NCBI GenBank assembly: GCA_034092305.1
Contig: JASJET010000041.1
Span: forward strand, 2,833,001-2,897,000
DNA from: Diaprepes abbreviatus
Lineage: Eukaryota; Arthropoda; Insecta; Coleoptera; Curculionidae
Direction of reading: 5' to 3'
DNA: 64,000 nucleotides
Shown here: in pieces, positions 13,501-25,052 of the stretch
Numbering within the stretch: the first letter of the stretch is position 1
Layout: every line of letters starts with the position of its first letter
Made by a program: the position numbers and the translations under genes
The notes under the pieces: model-generated
Told to the model about the DNA's origin: nothing
What the model saw: the letters and a program-made list of their open reading frames with translations, nothing else
Database searches by the model: none

Positions 13501-13646
13501 ATTATGAATATGTTTCAGTCCAAAATGTCAATTTCACAATGATAATTTGTGATCATCACAAAACCATCATTGCGAAAAAGAGATTTTAGATCAAATTTAT
13601 CTTGCCTCCTTTTCCTCCAGACTCTGTCTTATATTATCAATAAAAA

Positions 13647-13650
<4 letters not shown>
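10570..13650. other. Gene-poor AT-rich spacer with one CRE-like site
   Basis: No gene is recognised. An isolated palindromic TGACGTCA, which matches the CREB/ATF consensus, lies at 11999-12006, with a TACGTCAT half-match at 12021. In the absence of a nearby start its relevance is unknown. Confidence 0.35.

Positions 13651-13653
<3 letters not shown>

Positions 13654-13725
<72 letters not shown>
13654..13725. repeat. (TA)n microsatellite followed by (TAT)n
   Basis: About 72 bp of pure TA repeats run into a few TAT triplets. The Ile-Tyr repeat frames on both strands here are translation artefacts of this tract. Confidence 0.95.
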
Positions 13726-13728
<3 letters not shown>

Positions 13729-14029
13729 ATTATTATGATTTACAAGCCAAACGGCTTCGCACTCCCTCCAGGGATTATTCACTCATACCAGGCATACAAA
13801 GACGCCAAAAGTATGAAGCTCTGTGGGAACCCTTTCCATGTTATTATTATTATTATTAAGTTTTTGATTTTCTTGGGTGTAAAAACTTTAACAGTTTAAA
13901 TAAAGATGCGAGACAAAAAGCAAGGTTTTTGTAGTATCGTGTCAAAAAGTGAACTATGTGTTAACAATATGTAGTTTATGTTGTGTTCCTCGGTAAAAAC
14001 GTATATAAGTTATAAAAAATCATTCTGAA

Positions 14030-14066
14030 GAAGGTCAAGCATGACCGAAACGTCAATAGATATGCA
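14030..14066 (+). ncRNA. Hammerhead-like core motif (candidate)
   Basis: CTGAAGA is followed, after one extra A, by a perfect 5-bp hairpin (GGTCA, loop AGCA, TGACC) and then GAAAC. The hammerhead ribozyme core is CUGANGA, stem II, GAAA, and such motifs are known in Penelope-like elements. The extra A before stem II is non-canonical, and stems I and III could not be drawn with confidence, so this is a motif-level call only. Confidence 0.25.
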
Positions 14067-14224
14067 TAACACATAAAACATATGCAGTTTTATTAATAAA
14101 ACGGATTTTACACTCAAGAAAACCAAAAACTTAAAAAAATATACAAATAGAAAAATCCAAGAAAAAAAAATTATATATATATACTCCAAAATTAACTTTT
14201 TTGAGTCTTTAGTGAATTGAATGA

Positions 14225-15195
14225 CTTTTCAACGTTTTACACTCAATTATACAGTGTCACCAGTAAAGTCCGCTTCATATGGAATTTTTTTTATTAATAG
14301 CTTTACTCGAAATTTGACTTTGGCAACAATTTCTGCTTCGATCGAAATGAAAATTAGCCAAAAAAATTTTAGTCCCTGATTAGCATTTTCTGTTAAATTT
14401 TAATTTTTTCCAAAAAAAAAAATCAAAAGTAGGGTTATATCTCAAAATATCGAAAAAAGTTTTTGGAAAACGTTTTTCTAAATGCAATTCTTAGCCCATA
14501 TGCAAAATTTGAGCTGTATAAGTTAATTAAGATTTTTTGCCCATTTTTTATAAATTGCACCACTGTTGCAAAATAAGACTCAACGCAACCTACTTAAAAC
14601 TTCTTAATTTTTACAATGCTTCATCCCAGACATAGTTTGTTTAAAGTAGCGCCATATTAAATGTGTGTTTTCCTACAAAATCCAAATAGGGCTATTAAAA
14701 TTTGGTCACATGTGATGCAAAGTCTATTTATTTTTGACCCTGTATATGGTAAGTTCATAAAATAACTGTCTTTGAAAACGTAGTTTGTGTCTAAAAGTAA
14801 CACACATTTAAAATGGCGCTACTTTAAACAAAATATGTCTGGGATGAAGTATTGTCAAAACTAAGAAGTTTTATGTAGGTTGCGTTGAGTCACTTATTTT
14901 GCAACAGTGGTGCAATTTACAAAAAATGGGCAAAAAATCTAAATTATCTTATACAGCTGAAATTTTGCATATGGGCTAAAAACTGGATTTAGAAAAACTT
15001 TTTCTAATAAATTTTTTCGATATTTTGAAATATAACCCCACTTTTTACTTTTTTTAGAAAAAAAATAAAATTTAACAGATAATGCTAATCACGTGACTAC
15101 TATTTTTTTTGTTAATTTTTATCTCGATCGAAGCAGAAATTGATACTAAAGTCAAATTTCGAATATAACTATTAATTTTAAAAAATCCCATACTT
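14225..15195. mobile_element. ~960 bp foldback (palindromic) repeat
   Basis: The two halves are inverted copies. For example, GCAACAGTGGTGCAATTT in the right arm pairs with the left-arm AAATTGCACCACTGTTGC, and CTTCGATCGAAATGA in the left arm pairs with the right-arm TATCTCGATCGAAG. The arms (about 14270-14680 and 14790-15190) look roughly 80-90% alike and flank a short centre. No transposase frame is present. It is probably a non-autonomous DNA transposon. Confidence 0.7.
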
Positions 15196-16269
15196 TTATT
15201 AGAAAGTCGCGATTTCCACAACTATTCGGAACTTTTAGGAAAATTTGAACAATAAATAACTGTATGGTTTTGGGGAAGGCGAAGTAAGATACCCGCCGCA
15301 ACTGTAGTATGTAAGGAACATTTGCACAGATTCACCTTAAGGTTATCTTTAATTAAGCTTAAAGCCAGACCATTTCACGTCTGATTACTGAAATGAACTA
15401 GCACCGGGTACCGACCCGACTTTAATCCAAAACAAACAGTAATTAAGCTTAACATAAAGGAAAATTGGTGCAAACTCCTACATAAACAATCCCTATATTA
15501 GCCCATTTTGGTCAAGAGCCATTTCAATCGCTAACCATTCTAATTGGACAAATTATCTATTAAAAGTACCAATACTATATGTGATGTTGAGTCTTCGTCC
15601 ACTTTAGCTAAAAACGTGATTTACAAGGTTATAAAAATATCCAGTAATATTAGGCACATTAAGAAAAGAGGACTGAAGAAAAAAAGTACTTCAAAATTTG
15701 GCTGAAAAAGATCATTTATTGGTATTCGTACCTTTAACACTATTATAGATGTTAGAGATATTAGATGTGTAAAATAACTAAATATTTTTGGATTTATTAG
15801 ATTAGGTTTTTGGGGTATATAATTATTATAAACTATTTATCAGGTTTTTCACTGCTATAAGATTTAATATTATAATTAGGAGACTTCTCTCTCAAGTATA
15901 ACATAGAATTTTGCTGTGGTGTTTAAAAAATAATAATATTATAAATGTTCGTAAACTTTGCACTGTGTAGAAGACAAAATTGTCCAGTTGATTATTAAAA
16001 GTTCCTTTCTACTCATTTATCTTTTTAATTCATTAATTATCACGTCGGGCATATTCAGTTTTAAAAGTAAATTGAATTGTATGTGTGAATTATTTTTGGA
16101 ATATTGACATAGTTCTCGTATAACTGAGCTATTTGCTCTTCCTCCTATCCAACTAAACAGTGTGTCTAAAGACCTATGCCATGAAATATTTCAAATTAAA
16201 GATTACTTCTAATAAATTTATAGTCAGATTGAAAAGTCTAAATTTCCAATATTGTCAACCAGTGACGTA
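15195..16269. other. Gene-poor spacer
   Basis: AT-rich, with no recognisable coding or RNA feature. Confidence 0.35.
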
Positions 16270-16972
16270 CGAGGTTGGACTGATAAGTTTCTGGCCTGAT
16301 AAAGAACACATTTTTTTTTATTATTTTCGGTTTTATTTTTCACTAATTTATTTTTAATACCGGTTTTCTAATTTAATTATACCATTTTTAAAATGTGATT
16401 TGTTGATTGCCTCAAAATAGCTAATTTTAGGTTAGGAGATAGATGATAGTCGCTTGGTGCTAAATCTGGCGGATAAGGCGTATAAGCAAACATTTCAAAT
16501 TTCATTTCGTTAATTTTAACCATTGAGTGACGTAACGGGTGTTAGCAAACGCTGTCTCTGCCTTGCACAGAGCTTCTGCATTCCCAAAAAATTATGTAAA
16601 ATATTACCCATACGTTTTTTGATATTTTAACAGTCTCACTATCTCAAACGCTTTCAATCTGCGATCTTTCAATACGGTTTTGTGAATTTTTTCCTTCATT
16701 TCAGAATTTATCACTTCAGCAGGGCATCTGGAGCATGCTCAGTACTCTAATGAGCTTTTTTAAATTCAGAAATCCATCTGTACCCTTTTCCAATTTTGGC
16801 AAAATAAAAATGCGTGTCTCTCAAAAGGCTGTCAAACGTACATTAACTGAACTATTAACCTGCAATATTATATAACTAAGCTAGTAAAACGGAGTACTAT
16901 AGAATGCCAGTAAAAATCGAACCCATTGGCGCCATTGATATGTTGGACCGGAGACTTATCAGCCCACTCTCG
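16270..16972 (-). mobile_element. Decayed mariner element, 703 bp deletion derivative
   Basis: The ends CGAGGTTGGACTGATAAGTT and, reverse-complemented, CGAGAGTGGGCTGATAAGTC form imperfect terminal inverted repeats flanked by TA (16268-16269 and 16973-16974). The minus strand inside retains a transposase C-terminal scrap, TPYPPDLAPSDYHL, matching the mariner SPDLAPSDY signature that carries the third catalytic Asp. Stops and frameshifts break the rest. A full mariner is about 1.3 kb, so roughly half is missing. Confidence 0.75.
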
Positions 16973-18311
16973 TATTATTACTTTTAAGACAGGTACATAA
17001 TTTGTTATAGGTATCTTCTTTAAAATCCTGAAATAATATAATTAATTTTTAACCAATCCCCGTTAATTTAAAAACTTGACTCACATTTTTAAACATACAT
17101 TTACTTCATGTCATCTTCGGTTATTATTTTAACAAATTTCGGAATAATCGAAGACATTTCTCAATTTTTATCGCAATATTGCATACTTGCTAAAAAAAAT
17201 AATAATAGTCTACAGAAGAAGTATGTAGTGCACTTTTTATATTGTTTCGTAGAGAATTTTGAAGTATTACAACATGTACACTTTTACCTTGCATTATTTT
17301 TAATGGGTTTTTGCTGCCTTTATTTGAACACCGTAAAAAAAATAAGTGCACGTTCCTACAAATAATAAGTTTTTTTAATTGAACAAATTTTTCCAAGCCA
17401 AAGGTCTTTTTCTGGGAAAACTCTGAGGATAGCGTTAAAAGAGGGGAAAGGATTACATTCGCGATCATCCCTCTAACACTCTTTCCTGATTCATCAGAGC
17501 AAAATACCAATAGTTTTGGGGGTTTACGTGCTGACAACTTTACTTTAAAAAATATAGGAAAATCATAAATACTCAATTTTCCCTGCTGTTAATTTAACAG
17601 TACAAAAATTCTACACACTGCAATTTATTTCTTAATTTAAAATTGAAAAAAATGCCCTACATATGAACAGAAATATTAAACTCTACTTTATCTTTAAAAA
17701 AATCAACAAATTTGTACATATTTTTTTAACGACTGTTGATTAATTCAAAGGTCCTTTTTCTGTGATGGAGATTAATAAAAGTTTGTTATTTTGTACATAT
17801 TAATTTTATTTAATTTTCTTCTATTTTCTTTAAACTTTTTTCTAGGTTTGGGAAATATTTGGAGAAAATTTTTGTTATTGCGGTCCGAAACTTTAATAAA
17901 GAGTAATTATAAAATAACTTAATATTTCAATCCAACCATACATAAAATTCAATATTTAGCTTTATTTTAAGGTTATTATTCTTGCGCTTTAGTCCTAAAA
18001 TTCTATATTTTCACCTTTGGGTAAAAGATCAGTCCCATGAAAATACCTGCTGAATTTTTTAACCTTCAGTTAATTCATACCTTTGGAAGGTAACTTATTC
18101 ACACATGTTCTTATAACCTATTTTTTTTTAATTTGAATATTTGGCATTTACAATTTAACATATGTCAATAATTTGAACTCATTCATCTTGGGAATGAAAT
18201 GGTCGACAGAATAGGACCGCAAAACAGCTCGAGTATCCAGATTAGATCTAAACAGTGAGACAAATTAAGCGTTAATGGTGTTTGTTTGATGGTCATAGAC
18301 AATGATGTTTC
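16973..18311. other. Gene-poor spacer
   Basis: The longest open frame (128 codons, minus strand, 17190-17576) resembles no family I know and has no splice or promoter context. It was not called a gene. Confidence 0.35.
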
Positions 18312-18508
18312 TTGTGAAGTAGTAGATATCTGTTGGACTTCCATTGTCTTTATTTTTTTTGAATATCACGACGTTTCGGCTAATAGTTATCTCTAGCCGT
18401 TTTCAAGTGAAACTGAAAACGGCTAGAGATAACTACTAGCCGAAACGTCGTAATATTCAACAAAAATAAAGACAATGGAAGTCCAACAGATATCTACTAC
18501 TTCGCAAA
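18312..18508. repeat. Near-perfect hairpin repeat, ~95 bp arms
   Basis: The left arm (about 18312-18407) and right arm (about 18412-18508) are inverted copies with only a few mismatches and a loop of only a few bases. Each arm contains an ACGTTTCGGCTA motif, and the right arm reads CTGAAAACGGCTAG, a loop, then CTAGCCGAAACGTC. This is the same CTGAA-hairpin-CGAAACGTC layout seen at 14030. It probably derives from a snap-back duplication of a repeat end. Confidence 0.75.
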
Positions 18509-18509
18509 A

Positions 18510-19745
18510 AAATTAAGCGTTGTCACAGACCCAGCCTGTCTTTTAATGGTTAATATTTTCAAAATATTTTCAACCAATAGGCAAGCTAGAAATCTGACAC
18601 GAACCTTATTTGTTCTGATGTTTTAATCTTAGGTGGATCCGCCCTCAGAAGTGCCCTTGAAACTCTTTTTACTATTTTTGCATTCAACGTAAGCTTGCCA
18701 TTATAACAATTTTACAGGAAAGTAAGCAGGCATTTAAAGCATATGTTTGTTTTCCTTCAGAAATATTGCGAAGGCAAAGTATACCTACGATTCATTTGTA
18801 AAAAGAAAGGAAAAACAAGCAACTTCTGGCCATACAGCTGATAATAAAAAGTTCTCCAAATATTTTAAACCTTTGCTCTTTTAATTGAGTTCTTTTGTAG
18901 ATTTCGTTATTATTAACGATAATAGAGAAATCGCCTTAAGTAAGACAAATATTCGTAGTGATTATTAAAAAACAAAAAACTTTAAGAGAGTCGCACTACT
19001 AGATTTTAATTTTAAATAATAAAATGTACTTGCTCTCCATTTAATTAAAAATATATAATGCACAGGGTTATATAAATAATATTACTAATAATATAATTAT
19101 AACAGCGAATTAGTGTTAGAGAAAATATAATTATTATAAATAAACTTATTCTTACTAACAGTTTTTTTTGGGTAGTTTTTTGCTTTTTATTATACTTATA
19201 CGTAATAATTTGTTATTATTGCTTGAAACTAAGACTGGCCTATTGAACAGGGTATTCCAGTAATATATGACGGTAATTTAGAGAGAGAATAATTATTTTT
19301 CTGGTCTTAAAATTTTTACTCTTTTTTTAAAAAAAATGTTTTTCATTCCGATATGTATTGACAATCGTCAAAACGTGTCTTAAGGAAAGGTCAATATGGA
19401 AAAAATAATAGACCTTTTAATTAATGTAAAATCAAATGTACTAGTGTTTTTATTTATTGATGAAAAATGAATTCAATAAGATTATCAAAACATTATTTTA
19501 TTTTCAACTTATTTCGTGTCAGTTTTCTCTCCTAAATTTCTAAAATATATTTTGGGAGACCTTGTACTCTTTATTTAATTCATAGTTACAAAGTGGGTTA
19601 TAGCAGTTTTTAGCGCCCTCTATGTATGTTTTTGTGTACAGTTTTTTGTGTTAAACACAGTATTAATGGTCTTTGCAATAAACTCTGCTTTTTATTGGTA
19701 TATACCGCTTTAAAATGACAGATTTAGGGATGTTTTTTGACAAAC
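18510..19745. other. Gene-poor spacer
   Basis: AT-rich, with no supported gene, RNA or paired repeat. Confidence 0.35.
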
Positions 19746-19749
19746 TATA

Positions 19750-19895
19750 ATGCCACGCGCCAAGCTCGGTTATTACTTGAATGGGTGACCGCTTGGGAAG
19801 ATAACGTGACCGTGATTCAAAACCCACGTTAAACTGTAGGTCTAGTCGCCAAATGGTCTCCGTTACCGGCGCGACTTTAATTCAAAACACGACTT
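19750..19895 (+). mobile_element. 5S rRNA-derived SINE (SINE3-type), copy 1
   Basis: 19761-19799 reads AAGCTCGGTTATTACTTGAA then TGGGTGACCGCTTGGGAA, close to the 3' half of animal 5S rRNA (GGTTAGTACTTGGATGGGTGACCGC.TGGGAA), which includes the internal promoter C box. It is followed by a non-5S tail, GTGACCGTGATTCAAAACCC then ACGTTAAAC. The same kind of tail follows the 5S-like sequence at 43290, so this is a dispersed 5S-headed SINE and not a lone 5S pseudogene. The 5S head is truncated here. Confidence 0.65.
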
Positions 19896-19899
19896 TATA

Positions 19900-22800
19900 T
19901 AATTTAAAGTATACAGTTTTAAAATGATTTATTAAAAGGAATTATTGAAAAAAATTTGTAATGGTTACTGTTACTTTCATTCTTAAATTTGGCAGCATTT
20001 TTTAACACATTATTCTGTTGTTTTACCTCATTTATAATAAATGTATTTTTTTCTTTTAAACAGTGTAGGAGTGGCTGGAAAAACTGAATATTTGGTTTTC
20101 TGAATAACCCAAAGAATCAATTGTTTTCTTCTTATTGGAATGTATTATGTATCACATTGCAAAAAATAAATTTTCAGTTTTCCGAGAAAATAATTACAAA
20201 AATTTTATACAAATCCATTTTTCAACTTTTTCAAAAATAATAATGATAAATAAAAACTAAAAATACTCATAAATCTGTCATTTTAAATGCTTTCAGCTTG
20301 TCTCACATAATCAAAGTACAACATAGTTATTTGTTTAAGTTGGTGGCTCAAAATCTAAAGTTTATAAAACCTTATTTTCCTTATAAATATTAATGTAGAG
20401 TAACTTTTTGCATACTTAGATTCATAAATGTCTAGAATTTACATTTGATGTTCTCTATTTATAAAAATCAAACTTTTTAAACCTAGATGTAGGATATGTG
20501 TGTTTAGGACGTAAGGTATAGACTTACATTTAGGGCCACCAGATATTTTCACATATATAAAGTTTGTTGATGGGCAGATTTTTAAACCCCTTTTTGAAAT
20601 GTCCTATATCAAAATATTAAGCACAATAAATATATAAGTGTATTACCTCAAACTTGTATATATTAAAAGTATGTGTAGATCTCCCTCTTTACATTATCAG
20701 ATTTCGGTTTAAAAACCTGTTCTTGTGGGAAATTTTTTGAGAAACGGAGCGTCAGCAAAAATAGGGTATTAACGTTTAAAAAAAAATTTTTTTTGAACCT
20801 GAATACAATGAAATTCGATAAGCAAAAAAAGCAGCTTCATATTGAACTATAACTCGAATATTATATAGAAAAGCTATAAAGTAAAAACATTTTTCTGCTA
20901 AATTAATTAGTTCACATTAAAAGTCAATTTCACAATCCAAAGAACCGAAAAGAAACATGTTTTCTAACACAGAACCAAGGGAGAGGTTTTGGTTTTCTAA
21001 GAAAATCGACTCCAGATAACCCTTTTTTATAAATGGAAGGACAGTTATGTCAAGAAGTTTATAAATTAAAGTTAATTGGGTCGATTTTGTTAAGAACCAT
21101 ACTCCTTTCTTTTATTTTATAATTTTTTAAGAAAAATGCCCCGACTACTTAACCAGACGTGGGTTATAACAATTAATTTCAAATAAATGGCGTTTCAATT
21201 TTAAGGTGATAATTTATATTGTGTATTGCTTTAATATTTTTGTTTGAAACTTTATAGTTCGGAAGTAAAAATAATAATTTCAAAACAAAAATGAAATAAA
21301 ACCCTATTTCGAACTGACGCATTTTGAATGTTGAAAACCTACAAAAACATAATTTTTTTTATTAAATTATTACTAATTGATTTTTATATTCCTATTAATA
21401 TATAATTTTACTATAATTAATGTATTTTTTGGGGTTTTTGGTGAAAAATATTTTAATTTTAGTCAGTTACCATATATTATTGCGCTTACGTATTTTAAAG
21501 GTTGTAGATTACCTTATAGGAATTTTTTCACTGTTCTTAGTGTTTCTATGTATATCAATATCAAAATATAGAATTTTCGGGTAACTCATGTAACACTTCC
21601 AATATGTAACAATAAGGGTTTTTATACATGACTAGTGATTTAGAAAACTAGGTCTGCAGTTGAATTCAATTCATACGTTCAAATTTATTTTTCGAAAATA
21701 ACTTTTTAATACGTCAATAATCATCTGTAAGACTATTTAGCTTCTGACTTTTAAAAATTAGACGGTAGATAATTTTTTTTTTGTATCAAAGATACCTCAT
21801 ACTTTTATTCAAGAGAAATTTGACCAAAAATATTTCATTCTTCAAATTAATAATAGTTTTCGGAAATTTAGAACAAAAAATATAAGATTTTATTTGTTAA
21901 AAAAAGCTAGTCATGTCTTTAACTACTATCAACTTTAAAGGCTGCACTATAGAATTTTTAAGGCGTCCCCTGTAATACACTCTAGTTACTTAGGTTCTTA
22001 GAAAACTAGGTTTTGGCTAGTTTTTGTTAAAAATTTATGCTTTTCAATTTGACAATAAACGTGATGGTTTTAAGAAAATTTTGTGTTTTAATTTTTTCTC
22101 TTCTTTTTGTCTATTGGTCACGTGGAAAATTAATTACTAATTTTAAATAATGGAATGGAAAATAAAGATTTTTTTAACCTCATACAGTTAATTTTTTACA
22201 TAGGCCCTGTAAACACCATTTGCTGGTAAGGATTTTGGAAATTTGGGACTAAAATATGTAAAACCTCATTTATTATCATTTGGTAAAATGCTTGTAGATG
22301 GCACTAGTATCTAAATAATAACAGTGAGCACAATTTGTAACTTTCTAAAATTACGTCATATTTAAATTTAGCTAATCAGAAATTAATTTGTATTCACAAA
22401 ATGCAATATTACCAGTATATGAATTCATCTAAATGTCGCAAACATGAGGTGATAAAACAATTCGGATTGATCGAGATTGACCATTATTTATGTAGGTAAG
22501 CGAGTCTGGTACAAAATTGTTGATAGGTTAGTATTATATTTACCCAATCAGGATTATTTTGCGAATTATTAGCTAAATATATGAATGACAAAACTGGAGC
22601 AGGGCTTTTTGTCTTTAATCTGTTGTTGTTACTATCAAGTATAAAATCACTGTTTGCATAGTTACAAATTCAATCCACAGATGGCCCAATTAAACGTTTA
22701 ATTTAAATTTTCATCTAAATATTAGTTTTTTGGATTAGTGTTAAATTTGTACTTAAAAATATTAATTGAAATTTTATTTGACCTTTAAAATATGCTTATA

Positions 22801-23000
22801 TATTCGCTAGGTTTACTTTTACATGTAAAAACCTGAATTTACTAAGTTCAAGTGTTTTTAACAGCTAGTTCGGAGTCAAAAAAAATAGCCCAGAAAAGGC
22901 CAACGTTGCTTTTAAAACTGCCAACACAACACTCTAAAGGCTTCTAGATTTCATTAGGAAGCCCAATTTTTTATAGCCCAAACCCAGTTGGCTGTGACTA
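19900..23000. other. Gene-poor AT-rich region upstream of NF-YA
   Basis: No coding exon, tRNA or paired repeat was recognised. Composition stays AT-rich until about 23.0 kb, where GC content rises sharply at the presumed NF-YA promoter. Confidence 0.4.
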
Positions 23001-23019
23001 TTTAAAACCCCGACATTTC

Positions 23020-23280
23020 AAACCGATTGGCAGCCAGCTAAAGACGGTAAATTTGTAATTGGCCCAGTTTTCCCGCGCTGCCGGGCTCGGCGTTCGTCGA
23101 TAAGTCGACGGGGCATCGACCGAAGCGTGCTCGACAGGGAGTGGTAGTCGCCGCCATATTCGACCAATCGGTATTTCGTGTAACCACCAATACGGAGTGT
23201 AGTGAGTCTCGGCCATTGGTCTACGATTTGTCTGAATTTGTCGACCAATCATTGGGAAAGTGCACGGTAAATTATCCAAT
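23020..23280 (+). promoter_or_regulatory. CCAAT-box cluster, presumed NF-YA promoter and first noncoding exon
   Basis: A GC-richer island in AT-rich DNA carries eight CCAAT pentamers in 255 bp. Plus-strand copies start at 23164, 23187, 23245 and 23276; minus-strand copies (ATTGG) start at 23026, 23058, 23215 and 23251. The chance expectation is about 0.5 for this length on both strands. A perfect YY1/Pho-type GCCGCCATATT lies at 23150-23160. GTAAGT at 23281 could be the donor of an untranslated exon 1, splicing to the acceptor at 26260-26261 just before the NF-YA start codon. NF-Y itself binds CCAAT, so autoregulation is a reasonable inference. The transcription start is not known. Confidence 0.6.
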
Positions 23281-25050
23281 GTAAGTCCACAAATTATCAC
23301 AATGTTTATTAGTGATATTTGAGGGGTGAAACCTACCTCAAAATAACTGTTTTTCGAATTTTATCTTTTTAATCGCACCAAGCCACGGAAATATTCAGAG
23401 ATGTGACGTTGCTATTTAATATGGCGAACAAAGGATTTTGTCCTCTCCGATTTTGACCTTTCTCGTGGGAAAGTCAGGATATGTATATAAAAATTACGAA
23501 TTTCCGTTGCTTGTTTATACGTTTTTTAAAGAAAAAGACCATTTTTCAAACATTTACTCTTATCATTAATTATGACTCTTATCAAATTAATTAACAAACT
23601 ATTGTGTATTTATTTTTTTAAAACTTATCAAATACACAAACATCTATCAAAATGAAAACTTAACACAATATTTCTACCTGTACAAGTTTATGTGCTTATA
23701 ATGAGGGTTAGTAATCAATAACATACCATATTGTTAACTGATTAACCTATTTTTAACTGACCACACTTCAAAGAATCATTAATTACTCTTGACTGGCGTT
23801 AATACGTATTTCCTAAAAAGCTTAAATAGCAACTTTGTCAAAAATACAACAATTTTATTGTCAGTAACTTAATTGAATAATCTTTTGCAGAGTTCAAATC
23901 ACTTTTAGTTTTTTTTTAATATCTTGTATAGTTGTAAACATTTTTAAAATGTACATCCTCACCTTCCAGTATTTAATGTGTTTCTCTTTACATAATAGCT
24001 TATGAGATATAGAAGCAATGTTGCCAACCCTGCCATAATCATGGCGGATTTACCATAAAATCAGTCGCAACAATATGTCATAAAAGAATTTATGGTTTGC
24101 CATAATTTTGTGTTTCCTATTAATGGCAAAATATTCAGTGAATAACATGTTATCCGCTTTAGTCATACAGTTGCATTGGAAATGTTTCGAAGTAGTTCAT
24201 AGAAAGCGTCAGTGTTTATTCGAATGGTAATTAGCGTTATATTTGAAGTTATAACTGCACTAGATAAATTTATCATTCATAAATATGAGTATTTTTATTA
24301 GATATTTGCAAATATTCTGTTTTTTATCTTTGCTATAATGATTTGGAAAGAACTACCATAATTTCATACAAGTGATGCCAATATATTGCTAACATGTTCT
24401 ATACAAGTTGTTATTGTTTGTCTAGACATGTTATAACTTTTCTAAATTACAAGCAACACCTACATACACTTATTTACATGTATTATATTACAAGTTCATA
24501 CTATAAAACTTATTTTGCACTTAGCCAGATACATCTGTACCAATTTTTTTTTTTAAATGCTGTACTCTCTCTTATACTGACAGTATACAGTAAAAATATC
24601 ATAGTAATACTCTAAAATGTCCCTTATAGCAACATTTCATTCTATTTTTTTTAGATTTCAGAACTTGGAAAATTTTGGGTTATAATTTCACTGAGGGGTA
24701 CTCGTAGACATAAAAGTCAAATATATAGACTGGGTTGGCTCATGCTTAAATATAGACAGAGTGTTTTCAATGCGTAGTACCTCTCTTTTTAATGGCAGAG
24801 CTAAGCACAATTCTCCAAATGGCATTGGATACCTCTGTCACGTGACTGCAGTTAGAAAGAAAGGTACCACTCATCGAAGATGCTCTATCTCTTTCTAAGT
24901 GTTGCCAACTTGCTTCTATAGGATACACAGTTTAGATATTTTTACTTTTACTGGTCCTGTGATTGTCAATTTCAGAGAATAACTATTCTTTTATTGAGTT
25001 GTTTTGATAGACCTAATAGGGGTCATCAAATTAAGTCGGAGTGCAGAATT
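23281..25050 (+). other. Presumed NF-YA intron 1, 5' part
   Basis: AT-rich, with no exon recognised. It is treated as intron only because of the inferred exon 1 donor at 23281. Motif ATGTTGCCAACC at about 24017 recurs near 60415, perhaps a dispersed repeat. Confidence 0.35.
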
Positions 25051-25052
25051 AC

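Noticed and set aside
13549..13899. Open frame of 116 codons with an Ile-Tyr repeat
   Set aside because: It is a translation of the (TA)n tract and its flanks; no coding signal outside the repeat.
17190..17576. 128-codon minus-strand open frame
   Set aside because: No recognisable motif, no splice or promoter context, and composition matches the AT-rich surroundings.
22998..23300. Minus-strand open frame of 100 codons over the GC-rich island
   Set aside because: The frame is open because the island is GC-rich. Overlapping frames are equally open, there is no family resemblance, and the CCAAT cluster with a nearby donor fits a promoter and first exon better.
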